Below are positions 1 to 8,039 of a stretch of 37,824 nt of DNA, piece by piece. Within the stretch, counting starts at the first letter, position 1. The number at the start of each line of letters is the position of its first letter. This DNA is from CAZXEJ01 sp964639895. Its GTDB lineage: Bacteria > Desulfobacterota_D > UBA1144 > Nemesobacterales > JADFKM01. The notes below the pieces were generated by a model. That model made no database searches. It was not told where the DNA came from and was given only the letters and a program-made list of their open reading frames with translations. Made by a program: the position numbers and the translations under genes. The stretch spans positions 1 to 37,824 of the forward strand of contig CAZXEJ010000022.1 in the NCBI GenBank assembly GCA_964639895.1. The letters run 5' to 3'.

Positions 1-1
1 G

Positions 2-2353
2 CTGGGGAACTTCTCGTTCGGCGACTACTTCAAGCGCGAAGCGATAGGCTTCGCCTGGGAGCTACTCACCCAGGTGTTCCGCCTTCCGACCGAGCGGCTC
101 TGGGTGACGGTCTACGAAGAGGACGACGAGGCCCTGGACATCTGGGTCTCGGAGATCGGCGTGCCCCGGGACAAGGTGGTCAAGCTGGGCGAGAAGGACA
201 ACTTCTGGTCGATGGGCGACACGGGCCCGTGCGGGCCGTGCTCGGAGGTCCTGTACGACCTCGGCGGCGAGGGTCCCACGCTGGTCGAAGACCCCGACTC
301 GGAACGCTACCTCGAGCTTTGGAACCTGGTGTTCATGCAGTACAACCGTGACGCCGAGGGCACCCTCACTCCATTGCCCCGCCCGAGCATCGACACGGGC
401 ATGGGTCTCGAGCGCATAGCTTCCGTCCTGCAGGGGGTGAGGAGCAACTACGATACCGACCTCTTCAAGGACATAATACGCGAGGTCGAAAGGGTGTGCG
501 GCCGCACCTACGGGCGCGACCGTGCCGACGACGTATCGATGAGGGTCGTGGCCGACCACGCGCGCGCCGTCACCTTCCTCATCGCCGACGGCGTCGTGCC
601 CTCGAACGAAGGCAGGGGGTACGTGCTGAGGCGAATATTGCGCCGCGCCGTACGACACCTACGCAGGCTGGGCGTCGAACGCCCGGCCCTCTATGCGATG
701 ACGGGGGTCGTCAAGGACCTGATGGCCGAGGCCTACCCGGAGCTCGAAGAGCGCATCGAGTTCGTAAAGGAGGTCGTAAAGGGCGAGGAGGAACGCTTCT
801 TCGAGACGATCGACCGCGGACTCGAAATACTGGCCGAGGAGCTGGCCCGGCACCGTCGAGTGCTGCCCGGTGAGGTGGCGTTCAAGCTTTATGACACCTA
901 CGGGTTCCCGCTCGATCTCACAGAGGACATAGCGAGAGAAAGCGGAATCAGCGTCGACCGCGAGGGGTTCGAGCGCGAGATGGCTAGGCAGCGCGAGAGG
1001 TCCCGCCTGGCGTGGAAGGCACAAGAATCCGAGGAGCTGACCCCCATCTACAAGGACATCTTCGAGGGCGGGCTCGTGGTGGAGTTCACCGGTTACGAGC
1101 GCCTCGAAGACCAAGGGGAGATAAAGGCGCTCATAAGGGACGGCACACCCGTAGACGAGGCTCGCGAGGGCGAGACGGTGGAACTCATAACCGACAGAAC
1201 ACCCTTCTACGGGGAATCGGGCGGCCAGGTGGGCGACCGCGGCACGATCGAGGCCCCGGGTGGAGTGGCCCGTGTGGTCGATACCAAGAAGCCCATCCCC
1301 ACCCTGACCGTCCACCTTGCCACCGTGACCCGCGGCGTGCTGCGCGTAGGAGACAGGGTGCGACTCGCCGTCGACGGCGCACACAGGCAGGGAGCCATGG
1401 CCCACCACACGGCCACCCACATACTGCACGCCGTCCTGCGCGAGCTCCTGGGCGACCACGTCCAGCAGGCGGGCTCGCTGGTTGCGCCCGAGAGGCTGAG
1501 GTTCGATTTCACACACTATTCCCCGCTCGACGACGAGACGGTGGCGCGCATAGAGGAGGTGATCAACCGCCGAGTGAGGCTAGACGACGAGGTCGTCGTC
1601 GAGACCGACGTCCCCTACGATGAAGCCATAAGGAGCGGGGCGACCGCCATCTTCGAGGAGAAGTACGGCGACCGCGTGAGGGTGGTCACCATAGGCGACT
1701 ACAGCAAGGAGCTCTGCGGCGGCACCCACCTGCACACGACCGGAGAAGCGGGTCTCATAAAGATCGTGCACGAGACGGCCTCGGCCGCAGGGGTGAGGCG
1801 TTTGGAGGCCGTGGCGGGCGAGGCCGCCTGGCGCCACCTCAAGGACAAGGAATCCAGATTGCACGAAGCGGCCTCCCTTCTCAAGGTGCCCGAGGGCGAG
1901 CTGGTGGCGCGGCTTAAGAAGCTCGTCCAGGAGAACGAGGCCCTTCGCAGGGAGCTCGAATCCCTCAAGGCCTCCCTCTCCCGCAAGAAGGCCCAGGATC
2001 TGGTCGACGCCACCCGAGAGATCGACGGCGTCAAGGTTCTATCGGCCGAGATCGAGGACGCCACTCCCGGCGAGCTGCGCACCATTTGGGACGACCTCAA
2101 GGGTCGCTTGACGCGCACCGTGGCGGTGCTGGGCAGCCGAAAGGGCGGCAAGGCCTACTTGCTGGTCGGGGTGACCAAGGACGTGGACGACGAGCTCAAT
2201 GCCGGCCGCCTCATAAAGCAGCTCGCCCCCATCATAGGCGGCGGCGGAGGCGGCAAGGCCGAACTCGCTCAGGCCGGCGGGACGAAGACCGAGAACCTGC
2301 GCAAGGCCTTAGACGCCGCCCTCAGCGTAGTGAAAGCCGAAAGGTCCCACTGA
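2..2353 (+). CDS. alaS: alanine--tRNA ligase, 5' end cut by window
   Basis: Cytoplasmic enzyme that charges tRNA-Ala with alanine and hydrolyses mischarged Ser/Gly-tRNA-Ala. The frame is open from base 2 and begins inside the family motif (M)LGNFSFGDYFK, so about 100 N-terminal residues of the catalytic core are missing because of the window edge. Seen in order: rest of the class II catalytic domain (SIDTGMGLERIASVLQG), the editing domain with its metal-site motif HHTATHILH and the CGGTHLHTTGE signature, then a coiled segment (near 1860-2000) and a C-terminal DHHA1 domain with the Gly run IIGGGGGGK. The end is intact (TGA at 2351-2353). Ile codons here are as often ATA as ATC. A plausible start at 74 (GTG) is not the true start because homology continues upstream. 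Followed by a long gene-free spacer without a clear terminator. Confidence 0.97.
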   Translation: MGNFSFGDYFKREAIGFAWELLTQVFRLPTERLWVTVYEEDDEALDIWVSEIGVPRDKVVKLGEKDNFWSMGDTGPCGPCSEVLYDLGGEGPTLVEDPDSERYLELWNLVFMQYNRDAEGTLTPLPRPSIDTGMGLERIASVLQGVRSNYDTDLFKDIIREVERVCGRTYGRDRADDVSMRVVADHARAVTFLIADGVVPSNEGRGYVLRRILRRAVRHLRRLGVERPALYAMTGVVKDLMAEAYPELEERIEFVKEVVKGEEERFFETIDRGLEILAEELARHRRVLPGEVAFKLYDTYGFPLDLTEDIARESGISVDREGFEREMARQRERSRLAWKAQESEELTPIYKDIFEGGLVVEFTGYERLEDQGEIKALIRDGTPVDEAREGETVELITDRTPFYGESGGQVGDRGTIEAPGGVARVVDTKKPIPTLTVHLATVTRGVLRVGDRVRLAVDGAHRQGAMAHHTATHILHAVLRELLGDHVQQAGSLVAPERLRFDFTHYSPLDDETVARIEEVINRRVRLDDEVVVETDVPYDEAIRSGATAIFEEKYGDRVRVVTIGDYSKELCGGTHLHTTGEAGLIKIVHETASAAGVRRLEAVAGEAAWRHLKDKESRLHEAASLLKVPEGELVARLKKLVQENEALRRELESLKASLSRKKAQDLVDATREIDGVKVLSAEIEDATPGELRTIWDDLKGRLTRTVAVLGSRKGGKAYLLVGVTKDVDDELNAGRLIKQLAPIIGGGGGGKAELAQAGGTKTENLRKALDAALSVVKAERSH

Positions 2354-3609
2354 TGTAGTAGGCGGCCGCACCCAATACGGCCCCCCTTCAGTCGGCACGG
2401 CGGCTCAAAGGGGCGGCTGCTTGAGGGAGCGGCAATATCCCCACGCCTGTGTGCGCGAAACAGTCGAATGGACCGGCACCCCCTCACGCCGGGGCTCTCC
2501 TCACCTAGCGGCCGACAGGGAATCCCGCAAAGGAAACCGACCCCGGCTGCTTGAGACCTCTCAAGCCTCCCCTAGAGTACGGCATCAAAGAAGAGGTGCG
2601 CCAAGGGAAGGAGACGAGGATCCCGAGGCGTTCGTCCCACCGAGCAGCACACACCTCGCCCATGAGGGGAGAACCCGTTTTGCAGGTGGGGTGCTCCAGC
2701 ATGCCGTCACCCCCAGAGCGCGTACCCTAAGCCGCTCCACATGCTTGAAAGGGTCGCGGCGTGTTCCCGAACGCCGCAACGCAAGGAGCGCACACGGGCG
2801 GCCAAGCAGCGTTGAGACACCGTTCCTACACCAAGTCCGTGGAGCTTCCGGCGAGAGAAGCCCCGGGCCAAGTGCGGGCGCACTGCATCAGCCGTCTCGA
2901 TCCCCATCGAAACCATCTACGGCCTCCCCCAGCTCCTGGAACCCGCGGACTTCTCCTTCTTACGAGGGCGTAGAGGGTGCTCCGCCCCCCCCGCACAGGA
3001 CACGGCTAGCGCAAGGGTATAGTTGTGATCGCGCTGTCCCCTAAATGCCGCAACCGAGCACCCGAGCGATGAGGCGCTCCGGCACCGATCAGAAGAGGAA
3101 ACGAGGAGTGAAGAGATGACGGCCGATGACGGTACGGTGGTCCTGTGCCCGTAGGATGCGCGGAGGATGCGCATCTCTCAGACAATCTGGCGAGCTTCAG
3201 GATACGAAGGAAGGAAAAACGGAGCGGCGTGTGATCTGGACCGTTCCACCCTACACTCACAAAGCAGTGTAAGGGTCGATCACAGCATGATAACACGTGA
3301 GAAACGATAAAAGAAGCCTCTCGAGCGGCGACGGCCTAGAGCACTACCGCCGGGTGTAACGATGGCCGCCTGTCGTCTATGATGAGACGAACGGAAAGAG
3401 AGACGGCACCCCCAGGCCGTACGCTCCCGAGGCAACCAGCAGAGCACGGAGGCCCCGTCATCAGCGCGTGAGTCCCAGGGCTCCCCGGTACATACATCTC
3501 ATCCCAATCAGGGCCGGTACGACCGCACCACGGAAGACTGGGTTGGTGAGGAAGCGACACCCCTCGCCGATGATGAGGCGCCTCGAAGCGGGAGGCCAGG
3601 GAGAAGGCC
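2354..3609. other. gene-free spacer between alaS and rpoH
   Basis: About 1.26 kb with no reading frame resembling a protein; the open frames have shuffled, Arg/Pro/Ser-rich translations. The first half is C-rich on the plus strand and the second half purine-rich. It holds a 12-mer repeat (2414-2425 and 2544-2555), a 7-bp hairpin at 2549-2566 (arms GCTTGAG and CTCAAGC), two GGATGCGC copies at 3154-3161 and 3165-3172 ending in a 10-bp palindrome (3166-3175), and the three-way-junction element at 3230-3284. No rRNA, tRNA, tmRNA or RNase P signature was recognised. Confidence 0.6.
3230..3284. other. three-way-junction inverted-repeat element (possible structured RNA)
   Basis: Outer arms TGTGATC (3230-3236) and GATCACA (3278-3284) pair perfectly over 7 bp. 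Inside are two adjoining hairpins: TGGA-CCGT-TCCA (3237-3248), then CCCTACACT (3249-3257) pairing with AGTGT-A-AGGG (3266-3275) around an 8-nt loop and one bulged A. Only two bases (3276-3277) are left unpaired at the junction. Both strands could form the fold, so the sense strand is unknown. No function can be assigned. Confidence 0.4.
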
Positions 3610-3630
3610 GCAGAGGTGCACGGCCCCTGC
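3610..3630 (-). terminator. hairpin abutting rpoH stop, possible terminator
   Basis: Reading the minus strand directly after the rpoH stop, GCAGGGG and CCTCTGC form a 7-bp stem (one G-U pair) with a 7-nt loop. The downstream pyrimidine stretch has only short T runs, so rho-independent termination is uncertain. Confidence 0.3.
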
Positions 3631-4527
3631 TCAGATGAATCCGCTCTTTTCGAGCTCGCTCCTTACTTTTCTCAGCGCCCCGCTCTCTATCTGTCTTACG
3701 CGCTCACGCGAGAGATTGAGCTTCTGTCCCAGCTCCTCGAGTGTCATGGGATTGTCGCTCAACACACGGTGCTTCAGGATGTAGCGCTCGCGGTCCTTGA
3801 GCTTCCCAAGGGCCGATTGAAGGCCCTTGCGCAGAAGGCTCTCTTCTTCGGCCTTGGCAACGATCTCCTCCTGGTCCATACCCTCTTCCTCTAGGAAGTC
3901 CAGGTGGGTTACGTCCTCGTTGAGCGCGGCGTTGAGCGAGAGGTCCTTGGAGCTCATCCTCTGTTCCATCTCCTCGACTGCCTCGGTGCTGACGCCCAGC
4001 TCGCGGGCCAGCCTGTCGTAGTCCTTCTCGTCCAGCATTTCGCCCGCGAGCGAGAGGTCCCTCTTCTTGGATCGCAGCTTGTAGAACAGTTTCCGCTGCT
4101 CCTGCGTGGTCCCTATCTTGACCAGGCTCCAGCTTCTTATGATGTAGTTCTGTATGTAGGCCCTTATCCACCAGACGGCGTATGATATAAGACGATACCC
4201 CTTCGTCGGATCGAACCTCTTGACGGCGTGCATAAGCCCGATGTTGCCCTCCTGGATTATGTCCATCGGGTTGAGGCCGTAGTTCTTGTACTCGCTTGCA
4301 ATCTTGACGACGAAGCGGAGGTTGGAGGTGATCAACTTACGGGCAGCTTCGAGGTCGCCCTCTTCACGGTAGCGCCTGGCGAGCTCGAGCTCTTCCTCGC
4401 GCGAGAGCACGGGATACTGGCTTATCTCGGCCAGATAGCGCTCGAGAGAAGTGGAAGGCACGGGCAGGGAAGGTGCCGCGACCTCCCCGGTCCGATTCTT
4501 TTTTGTCTTCTCGCTGGCCTTCTGCAT
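3631..4527 (-). CDS. rpoH: RNA polymerase sigma factor RpoH (sigma-32 type)
   Basis: Directs RNA polymerase to heat-shock promoters. From ATG 4527 it has 298 residues, the usual RpoH length. Region 1.2 is near residues 27-52 (SLERYLAEISQYP). Region 2 runs about 64-134 and includes NLRFVVKIASEY, the core-binding DIIQEGNIGLMHAVKRFDP and the -10 reading RLISYAVWWIRAYIQ. The RpoH box EQRKLFYKLR (about 144-152) separates it from the housekeeping RpoD. The sigma-4 helix-turn-helix is at the C-terminus (TLEELGQKLNLSRERVRQIE). An open frame extends upstream to 4728, but a good promoter at 4562-4590 lies inside that extension, so ATG 4527 is preferred, giving a leader of about 28 nt; its ribosome-binding site is weak. 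No heat-shock target gene lies next to it, apart from possibly the cyclophilin 3 kb away. Confidence 0.93.
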   Translation of the reverse strand: MQKASEKTKKNRTGEVAAPSLPVPSTSLERYLAEISQYPVLSREEELELARRYREEGDLEAARKLITSNLRFVVKIASEYKNYGLNPMDIIQEGNIGLMHAVKRFDPTKGYRLISYAVWWIRAYIQNYIIRSWSLVKIGTTQEQRKLFYKLRSKKRDLSLAGEMLDEKDYDRLARELGVSTEAVEEMEQRMSSKDLSLNAALNEDVTHLDFLEEEGMDQEEIVAKAEEESLLRKGLQSALGKLKDRERYILKHRVLSDNPMTLEELGQKLNLSRERVRQIESGALRKVRSELEKSGFI

Positions 4528-4561
4528 GTGCTCATCGTGCGTGGGATGGGTCCGTATGAAA

Positions 4562-4590
4562 AGTATACTAAAGGCCCGATACCCCTTCAA
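4562..4590 (-). promoter_or_regulatory. sigma-70 type promoter of rpoH
   Basis: On the minus strand TTGAAG (4585-4590) and TATACT (4562-4567) are separated by exactly 17 bp. The predicted start point near 4555 gives a short leader to ATG 4527 and rules out the upstream in-frame starts. Confidence 0.65.
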
Positions 4591-5151
4591 GGAATCCCTC
4601 CCGCCCGTGAGGGGTCCTCTGGATGAAGGCAGGCACGCTACAGGCACAACCTCGGCGGCGCCGCTATCCGCTGGCCCATACAACCACCCTAGCGGCGTGG
4701 GAAGGATAGAACCGCCCAGGCGAATCAAGGGGAGAGGGCGTGAACCCTACCCCCCTCGAGGATGCCCTCCCTGCGATTTCCTTCCCCCATTGGTGCCAAG
4801 GAGAAACACCGGCGACAGCGCCCCGTCGTTCCGCCAATCTTGAGCGAGGCGGGTGCACACCCCCTCGTCGGCCCTCTCCTCGGAACCGCCGTGCCTATCA
4901 CCCCCCGTCACGGGGATGTCGGCGTGGACACCCGCCGCCCATGGCACACGCTCCCCACGCCGCCGCACCTCAGGGGACCGACCCGGCAACCCACCCCGCC
5001 TTCACGGCGCATCCACCTCGGGGCAGCGGGTGGAAAGTACGCTGCGGAAACATTAGATTTTATGGTGGAGTCGATACCACAAGCAACAGAGCTGTGTTAA
5101 GTTAATGTTAGGTTGAATCATTCCCAGGATCGCAGGGACAAGGAAGAGTCC
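4591..5151. other. gene-free spacer between rpoH and tonB-like gene
   Basis: Divergent intergenic region of about 560 bp. From 4740 to 5030 it is C-rich on the plus strand (4921-4980 has 29 C and 18 G). The last 100 bp turn AT-richer (5050-5065 and 5095-5120), where the promoter of the tonB-like gene probably lies, but no convincing -35/-10 pair could be chosen. No small gene was recognised. Confidence 0.5.
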
Positions 5152-6069
5152 ATGCCGAAGAGGCCGCCCCAACCGGGTCATGTAGCAACGAGCAAGAAGC
5201 GCCGGAGGCTGGCTCCGTTCGTGCTGGCTTCAGTGCTTGCACACCTGCTGCTCATGCTGTTGTTCCTCCTATTTTCATCTTACGAGGCACGACGGGCTCC
5301 GGTGGCCGTTAAACCCAAGTTCATCGAGATAACCGAGTTTCCCGTGCCCCCGGAAAAAGAGACCAAGCCGCCCGAGAAAACCGAGCGCCTGGCCCAGCGG
5401 TCTCACCGCGCAAAAAAACAGACCGTAAAGGACGATTTCACCCGCCGTGGAGCGGTAGCCTCCGTCGAGCGTAAGTTCACGCGACCCAAGAAACAGGCGA
5501 AACCCGCCCTCAAGCCGAAGGAGACCGCTGCTCCCAAGCGCCCACCACGACAGAAGAAGGCGGCCGAAAAGCCGCTCGTCGCCTCGCTTCCCAGAGAGAT
5601 CGAGCGCCCGGAGCTGCCTGCACCGCGCACACCTACGGTGGACGAGATGCTTAAGACACCCGCCCTCCCTCCCCCCAGCAAACCGCAACAGAGCAGACCC
5701 GAGTTCCTGGGGGATAGAAACCTGCCCAAGGAAGACACGGTCGATCTCAACACCACCGAGTTCAAGTACTTCTCCTACTTCATGAAACTGAAGCGGAAGA
5801 TAGAATCCGTCTGGACCTACCCGCGGGAATCCGTGATGAGGGGCGAACAGGGCGAACTGCTCCTCGTCTTCACAATAAGGAGTGACGGCCAATTGGAAGG
5901 GGTCAAGATACTGAACTCCTCTCTGCACGCCCGTCTGGACGAAGAGGCCGTAAGGGCGATAAAGGTGGCGGCGCCGTTCTACCCCTTCCCCAAGAGCTGG
6001 GGCCTGGAAAGGCTGAATGTAAGGGCCGTCTTCTCCTACAGGCTTGGATACTGGTCCGTCACGCGATAG
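5152..6069 (+). CDS. TonB-family energy transducer, orphan
   Basis: 305-residue inner-membrane protein of TonB design, expected to pass proton-motive energy from an ExbB/ExbD motor to outer-membrane transporters. After a basic N-terminus (KKRRR) there is one membrane anchor (about residues 20-42, rich in Leu/Ala). A Pro/Lys/Arg-rich periplasm-spanning stretch follows (about 50-195, many KP and PP pairs). The C-terminal TonB domain is about 215-303 (YFMKLKRKIESVWTYP, then LLLVFTIRSDGQLEGVKIL and a terminal RLNVRAVFSYRL strand). ATG 5152 is chosen because AAGGAAGAG lies just upstream; the frame also opens at a TTG at 5113. No exbB, exbD or receptor gene is in the window, so the partner is unknown; a gliding or AgmX-type TonB role cannot be excluded. 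Its stop is 15 bp from the convergent purM stop. Confidence 0.85.
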   Translation: MPKRPPQPGHVATSKKRRRLAPFVLASVLAHLLLMLLFLLFSSYEARRAPVAVKPKFIEITEFPVPPEKETKPPEKTERLAQRSHRAKKQTVKDDFTRRGAVASVERKFTRPKKQAKPALKPKETAAPKRPPRQKKAAEKPLVASLPREIERPELPAPRTPTVDEMLKTPALPPPSKPQQSRPEFLGDRNLPKEDTVDLNTTEFKYFSYFMKLKRKIESVWTYPRESVMRGEQGELLLVFTIRSDGQLEGVKILNSSLHARLDEEAVRAIKVAAPFYPFPKSWGLERLNVRAVFSYRLGYWSVTR

Positions 6070-6083
6070 TGCCCCCTTGGCAC
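6069..6083. terminator. small hairpin in convergent tonB/purM gap
   Basis: GTGCC-CCCTT-GGCAC forms a 5-bp stem filling the gap between the two convergent stop codons. No T-run follows on either strand, so this is a weak bidirectional terminator candidate. Confidence 0.25.
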
Positions 6084-6084
6084 G

Positions 6085-7158
6085 TCAGGGGCGGTTGTGT
6101 ATAACCACCCTCTCGCCGCCGGGCTGGACCCTTACAACCTCACCGATCACCCCGATGATAGAATCGGTCCAGCGTTCGTACGCGGGGTCGGAGACGGCGA
6201 CCTCGAGCCGCTCGGCTTCCTCCGGGGGCAGTACCACGACCATACCAACACCGCAGTTGAACGTCCTGTACATCTCGTCCCAGTCGAGTCCCGCGAGCCG
6301 CTTCACCAACCCAAACACCGGCGGTACACTCCACGAGGACGCGTCGAGATCGACGCCGAACTCGGGGGGCAGCACCCTGGGTATGTTGCCGACGAGGCCT
6401 CCACCGGTTATGTGGGCCGCGGCTGCCGGCCGGAACGCGGAAAGGAAGTCGTTAATCTCCCCTACGTAGATACGGGTGGGCTTGAGCAACTCCTCGGCCA
6501 GCGTGGCGCCCCCCAGCTCGGCGGGCCGGTCGTCGAGACCGAAGGCGCTCTGTTCGAACAGCACCTTCCTTACAAGGGAGAAGCCGTTCGAGTGCAGGCC
6601 GGAAGAGGCGAGCCCGACCACCTTGTACCCCTCCTCGACGCGTGAGCCGTCTATCAGGCCGTCGCGCTCCACGATGCCCACGGCAAAGCCGGCCACATCG
6701 AACTCGTCCGCGCCGTAGAATCCCGGCATCTCGGCCGTCTCACCCCCCAACAAGGCGCAACACGCCATGCGGCAGCCTTCCACGATACCCCGCACCACAG
6801 CCTCGCAGCGGGCGACGTCCAGCCTTCCGACGGCCAAGTAGTCGAGGAAGAAGAGCGGCCGCGCCCCGCAGGTCACCAGATCGTTTACGCACATCGCCAC
6901 AAGATCTATTCCCACCGTATCAAGGACGCCGGCCTCAATGGCGACCCTGAGCTTGGTGCCCACCCCGTCGGCGGCAGCTACGAGCAATGGGGAGTCCGCC
7001 GAGGACGAGAGCGCGTAGAGCCCGGCGAATCCCCCCACGCCGCCTACGACGCGGTCGTCATAGGTGGATCGCACCAGGGGAACGATCCTCTCCACGAAGG
7101 ACTCAGCCGCCTCGATGTCGACCCCTGCATCCTTGTATGTGAACTTCTCATCATTCAT
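6085..7158 (-). CDS. purM: phosphoribosylformylglycinamidine cyclo-ligase (AIR synthetase)
   Basis: Fifth step of purine synthesis: ATP-dependent ring closure of FGAM to aminoimidazole ribonucleotide, in the cytoplasm. 357 residues, slightly longer than the usual 345. Family motifs are all present: AADGVGTKLRVAIEAG and DLVAMCVNDLVTCGARPLFF in the N-terminal ATP-binding half, GGETAEMPGFY, GLHSNGFSLVRKV, LLKPTRIYV, HITGGGLVGNIPRVLP and MYRTFNCGVGMVVVLP. ATG 7158 is chosen because AGGTGG sits 5 nt upstream; a GTG three codons earlier overlaps that site. It follows the cyclophilin gene on the same strand after 272 bp that include a likely terminator, so it is probably transcribed separately. No purN neighbour is seen. 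Confidence 0.97.
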   Translation of the reverse strand: MNDEKFTYKDAGVDIEAAESFVERIVPLVRSTYDDRVVGGVGGFAGLYALSSSADSPLLVAAADGVGTKLRVAIEAGVLDTVGIDLVAMCVNDLVTCGARPLFFLDYLAVGRLDVARCEAVVRGIVEGCRMACCALLGGETAEMPGFYGADEFDVAGFAVGIVERDGLIDGSRVEEGYKVVGLASSGLHSNGFSLVRKVLFEQSAFGLDDRPAELGGATLAEELLKPTRIYVGEINDFLSAFRPAAAAHITGGGLVGNIPRVLPPEFGVDLDASSWSVPPVFGLVKRLAGLDWDEMYRTFNCGVGMVVVLPPEEAERLEVAVSDPAYERWTDSIIGVIGEVVRVQPGGERVVIHNRP

Positions 7159-7343
7159 CGTAGCCACCTACTAGACCGAAAGATGCCGGCCCGAAGGGAT
7201 GAAATCCCTGTCCCGAAGCGCTGCTGAATACGTCCGTGCGTGGAAGACACGCCCCGAAGCGGCGGAGAGGGCTGGTCTCATCATCCCAAAACATCGACCT
7301 ACGCCCACTAGCGAGCCGGCAAGCCGTCCCTCGAAGGGATGAC

Positions 7344-7378
7344 AAAAGGGCTCCACCACAGACAGTGGTAATCCTTTT
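7344..7378 (-). terminator. probable terminator after the cyclophilin gene
   Basis: Nested inverted repeat: inner arms ACCAC (7355-7359) and GTGGT (7365-7369) around AGACA, outer arms AAAAGG (7344-7349) and CCTTTT (7373-7378). In either direction this gives a stem flanked by an A tract before and a T tract after. It lies 53 bp beyond the cyclophilin stop codon. Confidence 0.5.
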
Positions 7379-7430
7379 CGCACACTCTACCGAAGGCGGC
7401 CTCACACATACCTGCGGCGAATGGTCTCCG

Positions 7431-8039
7431 CTACTTGACCTCTTCTATCGTCTCTATCACCACCGGCGTCACCGGTACGTTCTGCATCCCGTTCTTCGTC
7501 GTCGTGGGCACCTGGGCTATCTTGTCCACCACGTCCATGCCCTCGACCACCTTGCCGAAGACGGCGTAGCCGTAGTCGCGCTCGCCGTGGTCCAGGAATC
7601 GGTTGTTTGCGAGATTGATGAAGAACTGCGACGTTGCGCTGTTGATGTCGGCAGTCCTGGCCATCGCAATCGTGCCCCGCTCGTTATGGAGACCGTTTTC
7701 GGCTTCGTTCTTTATGGGAGGCCGCGTAGGCTTGGGCTCCAGGGATGCTGTGAGACCACCACCCTGGATCACGAATCCTGGTATCACACGGTGAAAAACG
7801 GTGCCGTCGTAGAAACCGTCTCTTACGTATGCGAGAAAGTTCTCGACCGTAACGGGCGCCAAGTCGGGATACAGCTCGACCTTGATGTCGCCCAAAGTGG
7901 TTTTTATCACTACCATCTTGGTGTGTTCCTTGGCTCGGTTTTTTTCCTTAAGTGCAAGGGTATGTACACCCGTTGCAGCGAAAAACAGGAAGAGAGCTAC
8001 AACCACTATACCTGCATAGCGCGATACATTGCCACTCAT
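7431..8039 (-). CDS. membrane-anchored or secreted peptidyl-prolyl cis-trans isomerase (cyclophilin)
   Basis: Cyclophilin-type proline isomerase that helps protein folding, probably in the periplasm. 202 residues from ATG 8039, which is preceded by a near-perfect ribosome-binding site (GGAGGTGA). Residues about 8-28 form a signal or anchor helix (YAGIVVVALFLFFAATGVH). The rest is one catalytic domain: VVIKTTLGDIKVELYP at the start, the active-site segment VFHRVIPGFVIQGGG, SQFFINLANNRFLD and YGYAVFGKVVEGMDVVDKI. The Arg of FHR and the Phe/Gln of SQFF are present. The frame extends ten codons upstream, but the ribosome-binding site fixes the start. Next on the same strand is purM. Confidence 0.93.
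   Translation of the reverse strand: MSGNVSRYAGIVVVALFLFFAATGVHTLALKEKNRAKEHTKMVVIKTTLGDIKVELYPDLAPVTVENFLAYVRDGFYDGTVFHRVIPGFVIQGGGLTASLEPKPTRPPIKNEAENGLHNERGTIAMARTADINSATSQFFINLANNRFLDHGERDYGYAVFGKVVEGMDVVDKIAQVPTTTKNGMQNVPVTPVVIETIEEVK

Noticed and set aside
2421..3044. 207-codon frame after alaS
   Set aside because: Low-complexity Arg/Ser/Pro translation, no homology recognised and no ribosome-binding site.
3616..3894. Small frame antisense to the end of rpoH
   Set aside because: Lies wholly opposite the sigma-4 region and lacks any independent support.
5113..5151. TTG start extending the TonB-like protein
   Set aside because: The ATG at 5152 has a clear ribosome-binding site and begins the normal basic N-terminus.
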